The position numbers and the translations under genes were made by a program. 45,069 bases of DNA. It comes from Verrucomicrobiales bacterium (GTDB taxonomy: Bacteria > Verrucomicrobiota > Verrucomicrobiia > Limisphaerales > SXTU01). Below, one piece after another: positions 26,054-34,662 of the stretch. The notes under the pieces are model-generated. The model had not been told where the DNA came from, made no database searches, and worked only from the letters and a program-made list of their open reading frames with translations. The stretch lies in the NCBI GenBank assembly GCA_005791875.1, contig SXTU01000256.1:1-45069 (forward strand), read 5' to 3'. The first letter of the stretch is position 1. Every line of letters begins with the position of its first letter.

Positions 26054-28270
26054 TCAACGCGGCTGATTCCGGTCATCGTCCTGCGTGCGGGTGAGGCTCT
26101 GATACCGGTTATAGTAATGGTTCGTGTAGTAGTAGTAGTGGAACCGGTTCATCGTCGCCATCAGGTCCAGCCGGTTGAGCACGAATCCGTAGAAGTTCGC
26201 GTGGTTGTCGTTGAGGATGTCAATCGCCGTGCGCACCGCGCGCGTGGGCGTCTGGCCGGTCCAGATGACGAGGACGACACCGTCCATGGCCGTCTGCATG
26301 ACGCTCGTCTCGGCGAGGCCGAGCACCGGCGTGGCATCAACGATGATGCGCTCGTAAACCTTCCGGAGCTTCTCAATGGCGGAGGCGAACCGCGGTGAGC
26401 CGAGTTGCTCGATGTCGCCTTCCAACTGGTCGCCGCACGGGAGGATGTGGAGGTTCTCCATCGTGGTCGGGCGGCAGGCGTCCAGAACGTCGTATTTCTC
26501 CACGAGGATGTTGCTCAGGCCGGGGGAGGAGCGGCTGCCAAAGAGGTGATGCTGGATGCCGCGGCGGAGGTTGGCGTCAATGATAAGCGTCTTCTCGCCG
26601 GTGTGGGCGAAGGACATGGCGAGGTTCGAGGAGACGACGGTCTTGCCCTCCTTGGGCGACGTGCTCGTGACCATGATGACCTGCGGGAACTTCGACGTGG
26701 CCGCGCTGGAGAGCAGGTTGGTGCGAATGACGCGGAAGTTCTCGATGAAGTCCGGGTTGTCCACGCCCGCACCGTCGAAGATCAGCGGGTAGGCCTCGGC
26801 GATGTCGTCCTCGAAGTCGGGCACCAGGCCGAGGCCGCGCATGTTGGTCATCTCCTCCATCTTCTCCATGTTCGTGACGGTCTGGTCCATGAACTCGAGG
26901 AGGAACGGGATGCCCAAGGCGAGGCCGAGGCCGAGGGCGAGGGACATGAGCACGATCTTGAGGCGGTTGGGGGAGATGGGAATCTCGTCGCGGATGGGCA
27001 GGTCGAACTCCTTGAACGCGAGCGCAACGCGCTGGTTGTCAATCGCCAGTTCCGCCTCGGTGATGCGCTTCTGCATCTCGTTGATCATCTGGTCGTAGCG
27101 CGTAGAGCCGCCGGTGATGAGGTTCATGTCCAGCAGATATTTGTCGTAGGCCTTCTGCTTCTCGCGCCAAACGGGTTCTTGCGCCTCCAAGTCGGCCACC
27201 TTGTTGGCCAAGTGGCGGCCGTGAATCAGAAACTTGCCCTCGTTCCGGCTCAACTCCTCGTTCAGAAGTTTCTCAATCCCTTCCTTTTGCTTGATCAGAG
27301 CCTTAATCCTGTCGTGGCCGGGTTTGAAGGTGACCGACAGCTCCTTGATCTTGCGCTCGATCTCCCGAAGATTCCGTTCCAATTCATACACGTTGTCCGT
27401 GTCGGTCCGGGTTGGGGAGCGGATGATGACGGTTCCATTGGAGGGGCGCATGTTCTGCGGCACCCGGTCCTTGAAGTCCTTGTCCACCTCGAGCAGGACG
27501 GTTTCCTCCACGCTGTAGTTGATGCTGGAGATGAAATCGAGGCGCTCGGCCGTTGTGTAAACGGGGTTGAGGAGTCTCTGACGGACCTCGGTCCAGCGCT
27601 TCAAGCGCTCCCGATACTTCGCCAGTTGGTCCGGCACGAGTTGAAGTTGGGCCAGGTCATACTTGAGCCGGTCGGGGTCGAACTTCTCCTTGACCTTGTT
27701 TTCCACCGCCAGTTGGGCCTCCCAGCGCTTGGTCAAGTCGGCGATGGTGACCGCGAACTTGTTGGATGTGGCCACGAACATCTGCCGCGCGCGCTCATCC
27801 TGCTCCTTCTGGAATTCCTCGAGCATGATCTCCGGATACCTCGTCACCCAGGAGGGGATGTAGCACCAAACGTTCAACTCGATGTTGCGGTCAGTGGTCC
27901 AGATCGCGCGCACCTGCTTGCGCCCACTTTTGCCCGCCCGGGCGGCCCCGACCTCGTCACCGAGGCGCTTGTCCACACGCACTAGGATGTGCTCGGCGTC
28001 GAACTGCTTGAGGAATCTGTCGTCGTTGAACCGCTCTGACCGTTCGCCTTCCAACTGGCTCTCGCGCTGTGGCGTGCCCGTGCCGATGGGCGTGTAGCGG
28101 ATGACACTCTTGGAGAAGTAAACCGGGCGGCTGAAGATGTAGAAGATCAGCCCGCCGGTCAGCGCCAGGGTGATGAGCAGGACGATGAGCCGCGCGTGCT
28201 TCGTGGCGATGGCGATATACATCACCACGTCCGTGAAGTCCGTTTTCCGTTTTTTTTCGCCTGGAGTCAT
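26054..28270 (-). CDS. Wzc-like polysaccharide co-polymerase / tyrosine autokinase
   Basis: A 738-residue inner-membrane protein. Helix 1 is at about 26-48 (RLIVLLITLALTGGLIFYIF) and a long coiled-coil-rich periplasmic region follows. Helix 2 is at about 430-455 (LKIVLMSLALGLGLALGIPF). The cytoplasmic BY-kinase domain has Walker A SPKEGKT (538-544), Walker A' LIIDANLRR (D565) and Walker B RIIVDATPVLG (D645). The tail has a tyrosine cluster, FHYYYYTNHYYNRY, the expected autophosphorylation site. Walker A' reads DANLR where DADLR is usual. It controls chain length and export together with the Wza-like protein encoded 66 nt upstream. The start is the ATG at 28270. Confidence 0.93.
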   Translation of the reverse strand: MTPGEKKRKTDFTDVVMYIAIATKHARLIVLLITLALTGGLIFYIFSRPVYFSKSVIRYTPIGTGTPQRESQLEGERSERFNDDRFLKQFDAEHILVRVDKRLGDEVGAARAGKSGRKQVRAIWTTDRNIELNVWCYIPSWVTRYPEIMLEEFQKEQDERARQMFVATSNKFAVTIADLTKRWEAQLAVENKVKEKFDPDRLKYDLAQLQLVPDQLAKYRERLKRWTEVRQRLLNPVYTTAERLDFISSINYSVEETVLLEVDKDFKDRVPQNMRPSNGTVIIRSPTRTDTDNVYELERNLREIERKIKELSVTFKPGHDRIKALIKQKEGIEKLLNEELSRNEGKFLIHGRHLANKVADLEAQEPVWREKQKAYDKYLLDMNLITGGSTRYDQMINEMQKRITEAELAIDNQRVALAFKEFDLPIRDEIPISPNRLKIVLMSLALGLGLALGIPFLLEFMDQTVTNMEKMEEMTNMRGLGLVPDFEDDIAEAYPLIFDGAGVDNPDFIENFRVIRTNLLSSAATSKFPQVIMVTSTSPKEGKTVVSSNLAMSFAHTGEKTLIIDANLRRGIQHHLFGSRSSPGLSNILVEKYDVLDACRPTTMENLHILPCGDQLEGDIEQLGSPRFASAIEKLRKVYERIIVDATPVLGLAETSVMQTAMDGVVLVIWTGQTPTRAVRTAIDILNDNHANFYGFVLNRLDLMATMNRFHYYYYTNHYYNRYQSLTRTQDDDRNQPR

Positions 28271-28336
28271 CGGTCAATCACTGCTGTCCGCTCTGCCACT
28301 GGTAGTTCAACTGCATGCCTGTCGTCCGCTCCCAGC

Positions 28337-30685
28337 TCAGAAGCTGAAGAAGCTCTCCGGCACCAGGACGACGTCCTTGCCTTGCAGGACGATGTCGGGT
28401 GCCAGGCCCTTCTGAATTTCCCTCACGTTGAGCGGCATCTGGATTTTCTCGCCGTTGCCGAGGTCGCGGATCACAGTGCATTTCTTCAGGTTGGCGAACC
28501 GGGAGAATCCGCCGGCGCGCAGGATGGCGGCGTAGCCGGTGAGGGTTTCATCCTGGAAGAGGCGCAGCGTGCCGGGCTTGTTCACGTTGCCGGTGACATA
28601 CACGACCGGGGCCAGCGCCGGGATCATGATGATGTCGCCGGGGTTGAGCGCGATGTCCGTGGGCGGGATGTTGCCCGAGAGGATGGCGGCGACGTTCACT
28701 TCCTCGACAGCGCCCTGCTCGTTCTCGATGCGCAGCAGCTTCGTGCGCGTGAGGTCGCCGGAGGGCGTGATGCCGCCGGAGCGGATGATGGTGGTGATAA
28801 GCGTGGGGGATACGCCCTCGGGAATCTTGAGCGGGCCGGGCGTAATGAACTCGCCGGCGAGGTAGATGACGACCGTCTGGTCGCTGGTCGGCATCGCACC
28901 GCCTGCTGGCTGGCCTCTGATTTCGACGGTGACGGTGGCCTTGTTCAACTGCGACTCCTCCAGGAGCGCCTTGATCGCGGCCTCTGCCTCGGTGGCACCT
29001 TTGCCGGCAACTGCCACTTTGCCCACACGGGGCAGCATGATGTTGCCGTCGCGCTTGACGTTGTAGATGCCGTTGAAGGTCTCGTCCTCCGCGACGATGA
29101 CTTGCAGTGAAGAGCCGATGTTGACGGCGTCAGGATCGCTGCCGCCCATCGCGCCCCGGAGCGAGGCGACCTTGGACTGGATCTCGTTGTCCAGGCGTTG
29201 CATCTCGGCCACTGCATTCTTGTAGCGCGTGTCGAGGTCGGACTTGTTCTTGGTGATGCGGTCAATGTCCGACTGCTGCCCGGTGCGGGCGGCCATGGCC
29301 AGCTCGCGCTCGGCGTATTGGAACTTGAGCTGCACCTCGTCCATCTCGCGCAGTTGGGTTTCTTTTCTCTCCGTCAACCGGTCAAGGTCGCGCTGGATGG
29401 CGGTGGCGTCGCCGCTGGAGCGGCCGGTGCGGAGGAGGTTGCCATCAGCCCCGGTCGAGGAGCCGCGCAAGGAGCTGGCCTTGCTAAATTGCGGCGGGCC
29501 TTTGCGCTCCGGCTCGGCGGGCGGCGTGACGACGGAGGCGGGAACCATGGGCCGGTCCGCGCGCACGGTGGTCATGGAGGCGGAGGAGCTCCGGTTGAGC
29601 ATCTCGCGGGCGCGGCGGTCCTGGTCGGCGCGGGAGGCCTCGAAGTCCTGCATCAGGCGCGTGGAGTCGGCGTCGAGGCGGGTTAGCTCATCGCGGATGA
29701 GCTGGAGGCGGTCGCGGCTCTTGTTCTCGGTTTCGAGGCGGGCAAGCTCGGCCTTGGCGGCGTTGTAACGTGCTTCCCAATCCGCGCCGTCCCGGGAGAG
29801 GCGTTCGGCCTCGAGCTGAAGCTCGGACTTGCGGCGTGTGTTGTCGTCAAGCTTGCGGCGCAACTCATCCGAGCCGCCGGCGAGATTCACGGATGGGGTG
29901 ATCTGCGGGGAGAACGAAGTCGGGAACGCCGTTGAGGGTGGCACCACGCTCGTGGCCGGGCGCATTGGCTCGGAAGAGCTGGTAGCGCCGCGCCGTGTGG
30001 TGAGGCTTTCGGCCATGCGGAATTCCTCGAGCTTGTTCAGCTCGGCTTGCGCGGCACGCAGCTCCAGCACGGCGGGCGGGACATCCGTCGGGCGTGGCTC
30101 CTCGGCCAGAGTCGGGGTGGGCAGCGGGGCGAAAGTGGAAGTCGTGGTGCGCGGAGCCGGCGCGGCGGGCGTGAACCCGGTGCCGGTGCCAGACGGGGTG
30201 AAGCTGCTGGTGCTCGTTGCGCCGGACGGCGTGGCCGTCTTCGCAGTGGGAGCCTTCGGGGCGGGAGATGCAGCAGGCGCGGGCGGCGTGTATCTCGGAG
30301 CTGCGGGCGGAGGAGAGGAAGTGGCTGCGGGGGGGGTCAGTGTGGTTGAAGAGAGGGAGGGCGGGGTGAAAACGGTGGAACTGCCAGCGGGCGCCGACCC
30401 GGCGCTTCCAGCCGGAGTGGAGAAGAAGGACGAGACCGGCGCGCTCGGGACTGCCGCAGTTGTCGCTGCACCGGCAGGTGAGCCGAGCCGGGCTTCCAGA
30501 GCGGCGACTTCCTTGGCGTGGCGATCAAATGCGGCGAAGTCACCCTTTTGCAGGGCCTGCATCTGCTGGCGGCGCGCCGCATCGAGTTGTGCCTGCGTGG
30601 GTGCCAGCTGCGCGGCAGAAGAGAGAGCATGGGCCGAGAGCAGAAGCATCAGGACCCACGGTGTGCGCAAAAGTTGGCTGGTCAT
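28337..30685 (-). CDS. Wza-like polysaccharide export protein with SLBB domains and long coiled-coil N-region
   Basis: A 782-residue exported protein. The signal peptide is in MTSQLLRTPWVLMLLLSAHA; I chose this ATG at 30685 over the one eleven codons upstream. A Pro/Ala/Ser/Thr-rich stretch (about 75-190) and a coiled-coil region (about 195-520, ELNKLEEFRMAESL, ERKETQLREMDEVQL) precede the export domain. That domain begins around GSSLQVIVAEDETFNGIYNV, continues as Poly_export DGNIMLPRVGKVAVAG, and has two SLBB-type units (VVIYLAGEFITPGPLKIPEG; PVVYVTGNVNKPGTLRLFQD). Ordinary Wza homologues are about 350-400 residues, so the first half is an extension. It forms or gates the outer-membrane exit of the polysaccharide. 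Confidence 0.9.
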   Translation of the reverse strand: MTSQLLRTPWVLMLLLSAHALSSAAQLAPTQAQLDAARRQQMQALQKGDFAAFDRHAKEVAALEARLGSPAGAATTAAVPSAPVSSFFSTPAGSAGSAPAGSSTVFTPPSLSSTTLTPPAATSSPPPAAPRYTPPAPAASPAPKAPTAKTATPSGATSTSSFTPSGTGTGFTPAAPAPRTTTSTFAPLPTPTLAEEPRPTDVPPAVLELRAAQAELNKLEEFRMAESLTTRRGATSSSEPMRPATSVVPPSTAFPTSFSPQITPSVNLAGGSDELRRKLDDNTRRKSELQLEAERLSRDGADWEARYNAAKAELARLETENKSRDRLQLIRDELTRLDADSTRLMQDFEASRADQDRRAREMLNRSSSASMTTVRADRPMVPASVVTPPAEPERKGPPQFSKASSLRGSSTGADGNLLRTGRSSGDATAIQRDLDRLTERKETQLREMDEVQLKFQYAERELAMAARTGQQSDIDRITKNKSDLDTRYKNAVAEMQRLDNEIQSKVASLRGAMGGSDPDAVNIGSSLQVIVAEDETFNGIYNVKRDGNIMLPRVGKVAVAGKGATEAEAAIKALLEESQLNKATVTVEIRGQPAGGAMPTSDQTVVIYLAGEFITPGPLKIPEGVSPTLITTIIRSGGITPSGDLTRTKLLRIENEQGAVEEVNVAAILSGNIPPTDIALNPGDIIMIPALAPVVYVTGNVNKPGTLRLFQDETLTGYAAILRAGGFSRFANLKKCTVIRDLGNGEKIQMPLNVREIQKGLAPDIVLQGKDVVLVPESFFSF

Positions 30686-30855
30686 TTTAGTGAGCCGATT
30701 ACAGTCTGCAGTGCTCAAGGTCTTCGGGCTAACTCAATTCGTCACGCTAGGTGCCATACAATAGGGCCGATTGGCAAACATTTTGCATCCGGCCTCGCCT
30801 GACGGCCCCCGCTCCCGGTAATATTTAGCTGTGAGTCAATACGGGATTGAGCGGG
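30686..30855 (-). promoter_or_regulatory. AT-richer gap upstream of the Wza-like gene, candidate promoter region
   Basis: These 170 nt are clearly less GC-rich than the surroundings (for example taatatttagc, attttgcatcc, caatagggcc) and lie between the barrel stop and the Wza-like start. I see no convincing -35/-10 pair, so the promoter call rests only on base composition and position. Confidence 0.3.
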
Positions 30856-32520
30856 TCAGAATTTTCGCGTCAGTGTGAGCGAGGCGACGTTTTCCACATA
30901 ACTGTCCAGTGCCTTGTTCGAGTCACGGAACTCGTGCTGGTAGAGGAACGAGGACTCAAAGGTGGTCGTGTGTGCGATCACCAACTCGAAGCGGATGGTG
31001 TGCTGATCGAAGCGCAGTGGCGGTGCGCCACCCCGGCCCACGCTGTGCGTCCACGCGTAACCGAACCGGGAGACAATACGGTCAAGCACGCGGTAGTTGA
31101 ACCGGCCCTCGGCGCGGAACTCTTTCCCGCCAAAGGAATTGTTCGGGTTGTCCAGTGGCTCGATGTTCTGCTCCTGCGCGGCGGCCTCGAGGATGATATC
31201 CGGACTGGCCTGAAGCTGCGCGTGGTAGCCGACCAGTGTCACAACTGAGCGGTCCGGGTAGGTGATGGTGCGCAGGTAGTCCAGCTCGTGTTCGAAGCGC
31301 TCGCGCGGCCGGTGCAGCAGTCCCAGAGACCAGGTGTAGCCTTCGCCGGATTCGTCGCCCGCGAGGTAGTATCCCACGTCGGCGCGCAGATCGAGATACG
31401 GCGTGATCGGGCCGGCGAAGCCACCGCGCATCGAGGAGTCGTAGCCGAAGCGGTTGTTCTGGTGCCGCGCGTTGTAGTTGAAGAACGGCTTGAAGCGCAG
31501 GTTCTCGCGCTCCGATTGCAGGGCCGCGGTGAACGTGTCCGAGCTGCTCTGCTGCCCGAGACTGTCGCGGACCGGCCAGAGGTTCTCGTGCGCGTAGCCC
31601 ACCGTGAAGCGCGTGACCGTGGGCAGCAGCGTGCTGACGTTGACGCCGATCTGGTTGCGGAAGGTGGGCGCGGAGCGGAAGCGCTTGTCCGTCGGCCCCT
31701 GCGCCTGTGTGTCGCGGTAGGAGTAACGGCCCGCGCGGTCCTCAACGTCGTTGGCTTGGCGCTCCAGCAGATCAAAGGCGCGGCCCGTGCCGAAGCCGCC
31801 GCTTTGCACCGTGAAATCCTCAATCATCTGCACGTCCACCTTGTTGAACGGGATGTCGTAGGTGAACTGCGACTGGAAGATCGGCGCGAGGCTGAAGGAG
31901 TAGTCCGCCAGCGGGTCCGTGAAGCCGATGTCCGGCTTGAACGGCAGCCAGATAAACGTCCCGGCCGCCGAGAGACGCATCGCGTCATTCACCTGATACA
32001 TCAACGCCGCCTGCAACCGCACCACGGCGATCTCCTCCGACTCCTTGCCCACCTCGACGAGGTTGATGTTGTCGCTCCACAGCACCGAGCTGCTGAGGGA
32101 AAAGATATCGACATAGAAGTTGCCCAGCTTGATCTCCGCGTTTTCGGGCCTGCCCGCGAAGCTGGAGAGCGGCAGGCCTGCGGTCGGTCCCAGCGGCGCG
32201 GCCACGCGGAACTGTCCCTGGCCGTAGCCGATCTTGGGGATGCGCAAGATGCCGTTCTGGAAACTGCGGAAGAACCCTTCCTGCGCCGCGTTGGCATCGC
32301 GCACGAGGCTGGAATCCGTCGTGCCCTCACCGCCCAACTCGGAGTCGGGCTTCTCGTTCAGCGACGTGGTGGTCAAGCCCTCTCGCAAGCCGCCGGGCCG
32401 GAAGGTCGGATTCGCCGGGCTGCTCTGCTGATTGGAGAACTGCGCGCGCGCGGTGGCCACGCCCGCCAGCGCGAGCGCGCTGCCCAGCAGGGCCTTCCAG
32501 CGGCGCTTGGGGGAACGCAT
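30856..32520 (-). CDS. Putative outer-membrane beta-barrel protein of the polysaccharide cluster
   Basis: A 554-residue protein with a signal peptide in MRSPKRRWKALLGSALALAG (ATG at 32520; the open frame extends further upstream but reads low-complexity sequence). After about residue 80 it alternates short hydrophobic/aromatic strands and turns, for example TRFTVGYAHENLWPVRDS, LRFKPFFNYNARHQNNRFGY and YHAQLQASPDIILEAAA. It ends in LTLTRKF with a terminal phenylalanine, as barrel proteins recognised by BamA do. The position next to the Wza-like and Wzc-like genes suggests a polysaccharide secretion or anchoring barrel. No closer family could be named. Confidence 0.75.
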   Translation of the reverse strand: MRSPKRRWKALLGSALALAGVATARAQFSNQQSSPANPTFRPGGLREGLTTTSLNEKPDSELGGEGTTDSSLVRDANAAQEGFFRSFQNGILRIPKIGYGQGQFRVAAPLGPTAGLPLSSFAGRPENAEIKLGNFYVDIFSLSSSVLWSDNINLVEVGKESEEIAVVRLQAALMYQVNDAMRLSAAGTFIWLPFKPDIGFTDPLADYSFSLAPIFQSQFTYDIPFNKVDVQMIEDFTVQSGGFGTGRAFDLLERQANDVEDRAGRYSYRDTQAQGPTDKRFRSAPTFRNQIGVNVSTLLPTVTRFTVGYAHENLWPVRDSLGQQSSSDTFTAALQSERENLRFKPFFNYNARHQNNRFGYDSSMRGGFAGPITPYLDLRADVGYYLAGDESGEGYTWSLGLLHRPRERFEHELDYLRTITYPDRSVVTLVGYHAQLQASPDIILEAAAQEQNIEPLDNPNNSFGGKEFRAEGRFNYRVLDRIVSRFGYAWTHSVGRGGAPPLRFDQHTIRFELVIAHTTTFESSFLYQHEFRDSNKALDSYVENVASLTLTRKF

Positions 32521-32539
32521 GACTCGGGCGGCGAGGGAA

Positions 32540-32815
32540 TTAGTGCGGCTGCCCCCGCTTGGGCTTGCGCCAGAAGGACAGCGATCCGGTGGCGGCGTTC
32601 CGCCATGCCGTCGGGAGGTAGAAGAGAATGCCAAACGGCCCGAAGCACAACACGATCAGGGTCCAGAAAGACTTCTCCTTCTTGTTGAAGGGCTGGACGT
32701 TGATGCTCCAGATCGTGCAGGCGAGCAGGATGAAATACAGCAGCACCGCGATGCTGATCGTCTGGCTGTTGATCTTCACGCTCTCCAGGCTGAAACGTTG
32801 CAGGATGTCTTTCAT
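32540..32815 (-). CDS. Small two-helix membrane protein (PLDc_N-like)
   Basis: 91 residues from the ATG at 32815 (MKDILQRFSLESVKINSQTI). Two membrane helices are visible, ISIAVLLYFILLACTIWSI and FWTLIVLCFGPFGILFYLP, followed by a basic tail (WRKPKRGQPH). The pattern of two short helices with a W.lIvL..gP.G.l.Yl second helix resembles the PLDc_N domain found alone in small membrane proteins. It sits 19 nt upstream of the barrel gene and may be the first gene of the polysaccharide transcript. The function is unknown. Confidence 0.7.
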   Translation of the reverse strand: MKDILQRFSLESVKINSQTISIAVLLYFILLACTIWSINVQPFNKKEKSFWTLIVLCFGPFGILFYLPTAWRNAATGSLSFWRKPKRGQPH

Positions 32816-33233
32816 GGTCGGCTGAGATGTGTTCCGCGTCCGGCCCCGGCGCGGGTGATGCGGCATTGATAACGAGTCTGCCCCGCCGCCTCAATCAAAA
32901 ACCCGGGCCGCCAGCGCGCGGCGTTCAACCGGAACGGTTGCGTGGGGGGACGTGCTGGCTGAACCACAGCAACGCGATGAACACCGAGAAGCCCGGAATT
33001 GGGTGGCCGGTTGCGTTTCACTAAACCCGAACTCCGGAGTTGGCGCTCCGAAGGAGCATCACAAACCAGCCCGGGGCAACGCCCCGGGTTACCCGGCAAG
33101 GAGATTCCAAGCTCTGAAAGGGCGACACAAAAAGTTCCGCCCCTTCAGGGCCACGATCCTTCCACTCCGCTACCTGGGGCGTTGCCACGGGCTGTCATGT
33201 CTGAGGCTTTCAGCCTCGACTTCGCAGTTCGCG
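32816..33233. other. 418-nt gap holding a palindromic repeat and the probable cluster promoter
   Basis: No recognisable gene is present. The part nearest the small membrane gene (32816-33027) is the likely place for the polysaccharide promoter, but no clear hexamers are visible. The rest is the repeat at 33028-33230. Confidence 0.4.
33028..33230. repeat. Nested palindromic intergenic repeat, about 200 nt
   Basis: The arms 33068-33089 (agcccggggcaacgccccgg, then gt) and 33172-33193 are inverted copies at 20 of 22 positions. The left arm is itself a hairpin (cccggggc-aa-cgccccggg-like). Inner segments ctctgaaagggcg (33111-33123) and cgccccttcagggc (33138-33151) also pair at about 11 of 13 positions. 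Its translation (SPGQRPGLPGKE, SSERATQKVPPLQG) resembles peptides spuriously annotated in many PVC genomes, so it is probably a known dispersed family. Confidence 0.8.
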
Positions 33234-34598
33234 CTAACCCAACTCCTCGATCACCTTGCCCCGCGCCAGCACCGGGACGGGCTGACCGAAGGCGTTGTGG
33301 AAAATCTCGTCCGTCGCCACGCCGAGCTGCCGGTAAATGGTGGCGAGCACGTCGTTGAAGTGGACGGGCCGCTCGAACGGCAGATCACCGGCCTTCGTGC
33401 TGGAGCCGACGACGATGCCGCGCTTCAAGCCGCCGCCGGTCAGCATCACGGAGAAAACTTTCTCCCAATGATCGCGGCCCGCGTTGGCATTGATCTTCGG
33501 CGTCCGCCCGAACTCGCCGAACATCGCGACGAGCGTGGTGTCGAGCAGGCCGCGCTCATCGAGGTCATCCAGCAGCGCGCTGACAGCGAGGTCCATCGGC
33601 GGCAGCAGGCGGTCTTTCATCAGGTTGAAATTGTCCTCGTGCGTGTCCCAATCCTGGCCGCGCTCCTGGTTCAGCGTGTAGTTGAGCAACGTGAACGGCA
33701 CGCCCGCCTCGGCGAGCCGGCGCGCGAGGATCGTCTGCTGGCCCCAGAGATGGTGACCGTAACGCTCGCGCTGGCGCAGCGACTCGCGGGTGAGATCGAA
33801 GGCCCCGCCCGCCACGCCACCGGAAAGCATTTCGAGCGCGTGGCGGTGATACTTGTCCAGGCTGTCCACGGACGCCGACGCGGCTTGCCCGCCAAGCGCA
33901 TTCAAGAGCGTGAGGCGGTCTTCGAGGCGTTTGCCGGAGAGATTTTGGTGGAGCCGCAAGTCCGGCGGCCCCCCGAATGGCGTGCCGGCGTGCTCCGGCG
34001 GCAGACCCGATTCCAGCGGCTCATACGCAACGCCCAGAGGTCCCGCCGTAGCGTAGTGAACGCGGTTACCGAGCTGTCCCGAGTGCGGGATGGCAACGTA
34101 GGGCGGCAGCAACGGCGCCCGCGACCCACACGCGCGAGCGATGACGGAGCCGATGCTCGGATGCGCGAGATTCCGGTTCTTCGCCTCCACCGAGGCGTCC
34201 GGCAAATCGCCGCCGGTCAGCGTCTGGTAAATCGCGACCGGATGGCTGGGCGAATCCACGTAGGCGCTGCGGATGAGGCTGAACTTGTGCGCGCGTTTTG
34301 CCAGCAGCGGCAGATGTTCCGCGAAGTGGATGCCCGGCAGCGTGGTGGGAATGTCGCCAAACGTGCTGCGATACGCAGACGGCGCGTCGGGCTTTGGATC
34401 GAAGCTCTCGTAGTGCGAGAGGCCGCCCTGAAGGTAAATCACGATGACCGCGCGCGCAGGCGAACTGGCGGACTTCTGCGCCTCCTTCGCTCGGAGGAGC
34501 TGCGGCCACAACATCGCCCCGGCTAGCGCGCCCCCGCCTTGCAGCCAGCGACGGCGCGTCAGGGCGGCGAGGGTGTTCGGTGGGAGCGTGTGCATCAT
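33234..34598 (-). CDS. DUF1501 domain-containing protein
   Basis: A 454-residue protein of the alkaline-phosphatase-like superfamily. A twin-arginine-type signal (TRRRWLQGGGALAGAML) sends it across the membrane folded. DUF1501 blocks are visible: RAVIVIYLQGGLSHYESFDP near the N-terminus, the central LAEAGVPFTLLNY and the C-terminal block VAMFGEFGRTPKINANAGRD with HWEKVFSVMLTGGG. DUF1501 proteins abound in Planctomycetes and Verrucomicrobiota, usually next to DUF1549/DUF1553 proteins. Their reaction is not established. I chose the ATG at 34598 (MMHTLPPN) over a GTG seven codons upstream. A second DUF1501 gene lies at 37187-38626, so the locus has two. Confidence 0.93.
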   Translation of the reverse strand: MMHTLPPNTLAALTRRRWLQGGGALAGAMLWPQLLRAKEAQKSASSPARAVIVIYLQGGLSHYESFDPKPDAPSAYRSTFGDIPTTLPGIHFAEHLPLLAKRAHKFSLIRSAYVDSPSHPVAIYQTLTGGDLPDASVEAKNRNLAHPSIGSVIARACGSRAPLLPPYVAIPHSGQLGNRVHYATAGPLGVAYEPLESGLPPEHAGTPFGGPPDLRLHQNLSGKRLEDRLTLLNALGGQAASASVDSLDKYHRHALEMLSGGVAGGAFDLTRESLRQRERYGHHLWGQQTILARRLAEAGVPFTLLNYTLNQERGQDWDTHEDNFNLMKDRLLPPMDLAVSALLDDLDERGLLDTTLVAMFGEFGRTPKINANAGRDHWEKVFSVMLTGGGLKRGIVVGSSTKAGDLPFERPVHFNDVLATIYRQLGVATDEIFHNAFGQPVPVLARGKVIEELG

Positions 34599-34662
34599 GG
34601 TCTGGCCGGTTGAACACACACTTCGACGGGTGCCAGCGGGTCGGACATTCGGAATAGTCGCG

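Noticed and set aside
22526-26398. Plus-strand open frame of 1290 codons
   Set aside because: It runs antisense to the protease, both glycosyltransferases and part of the kinase, all of which have clear motifs. Its product is Arg/Val/His/Gly-rich without domains, as expected for a GC-rich antisense frame.
28278-28481. Small minus-strand ORF overlapping the end of the Wza-like gene
   Set aside because: Most of it is the +1 frame of the export gene. Only the last 12 codons (MQLNYQWQSGQQ) lie outside and nothing supports them.
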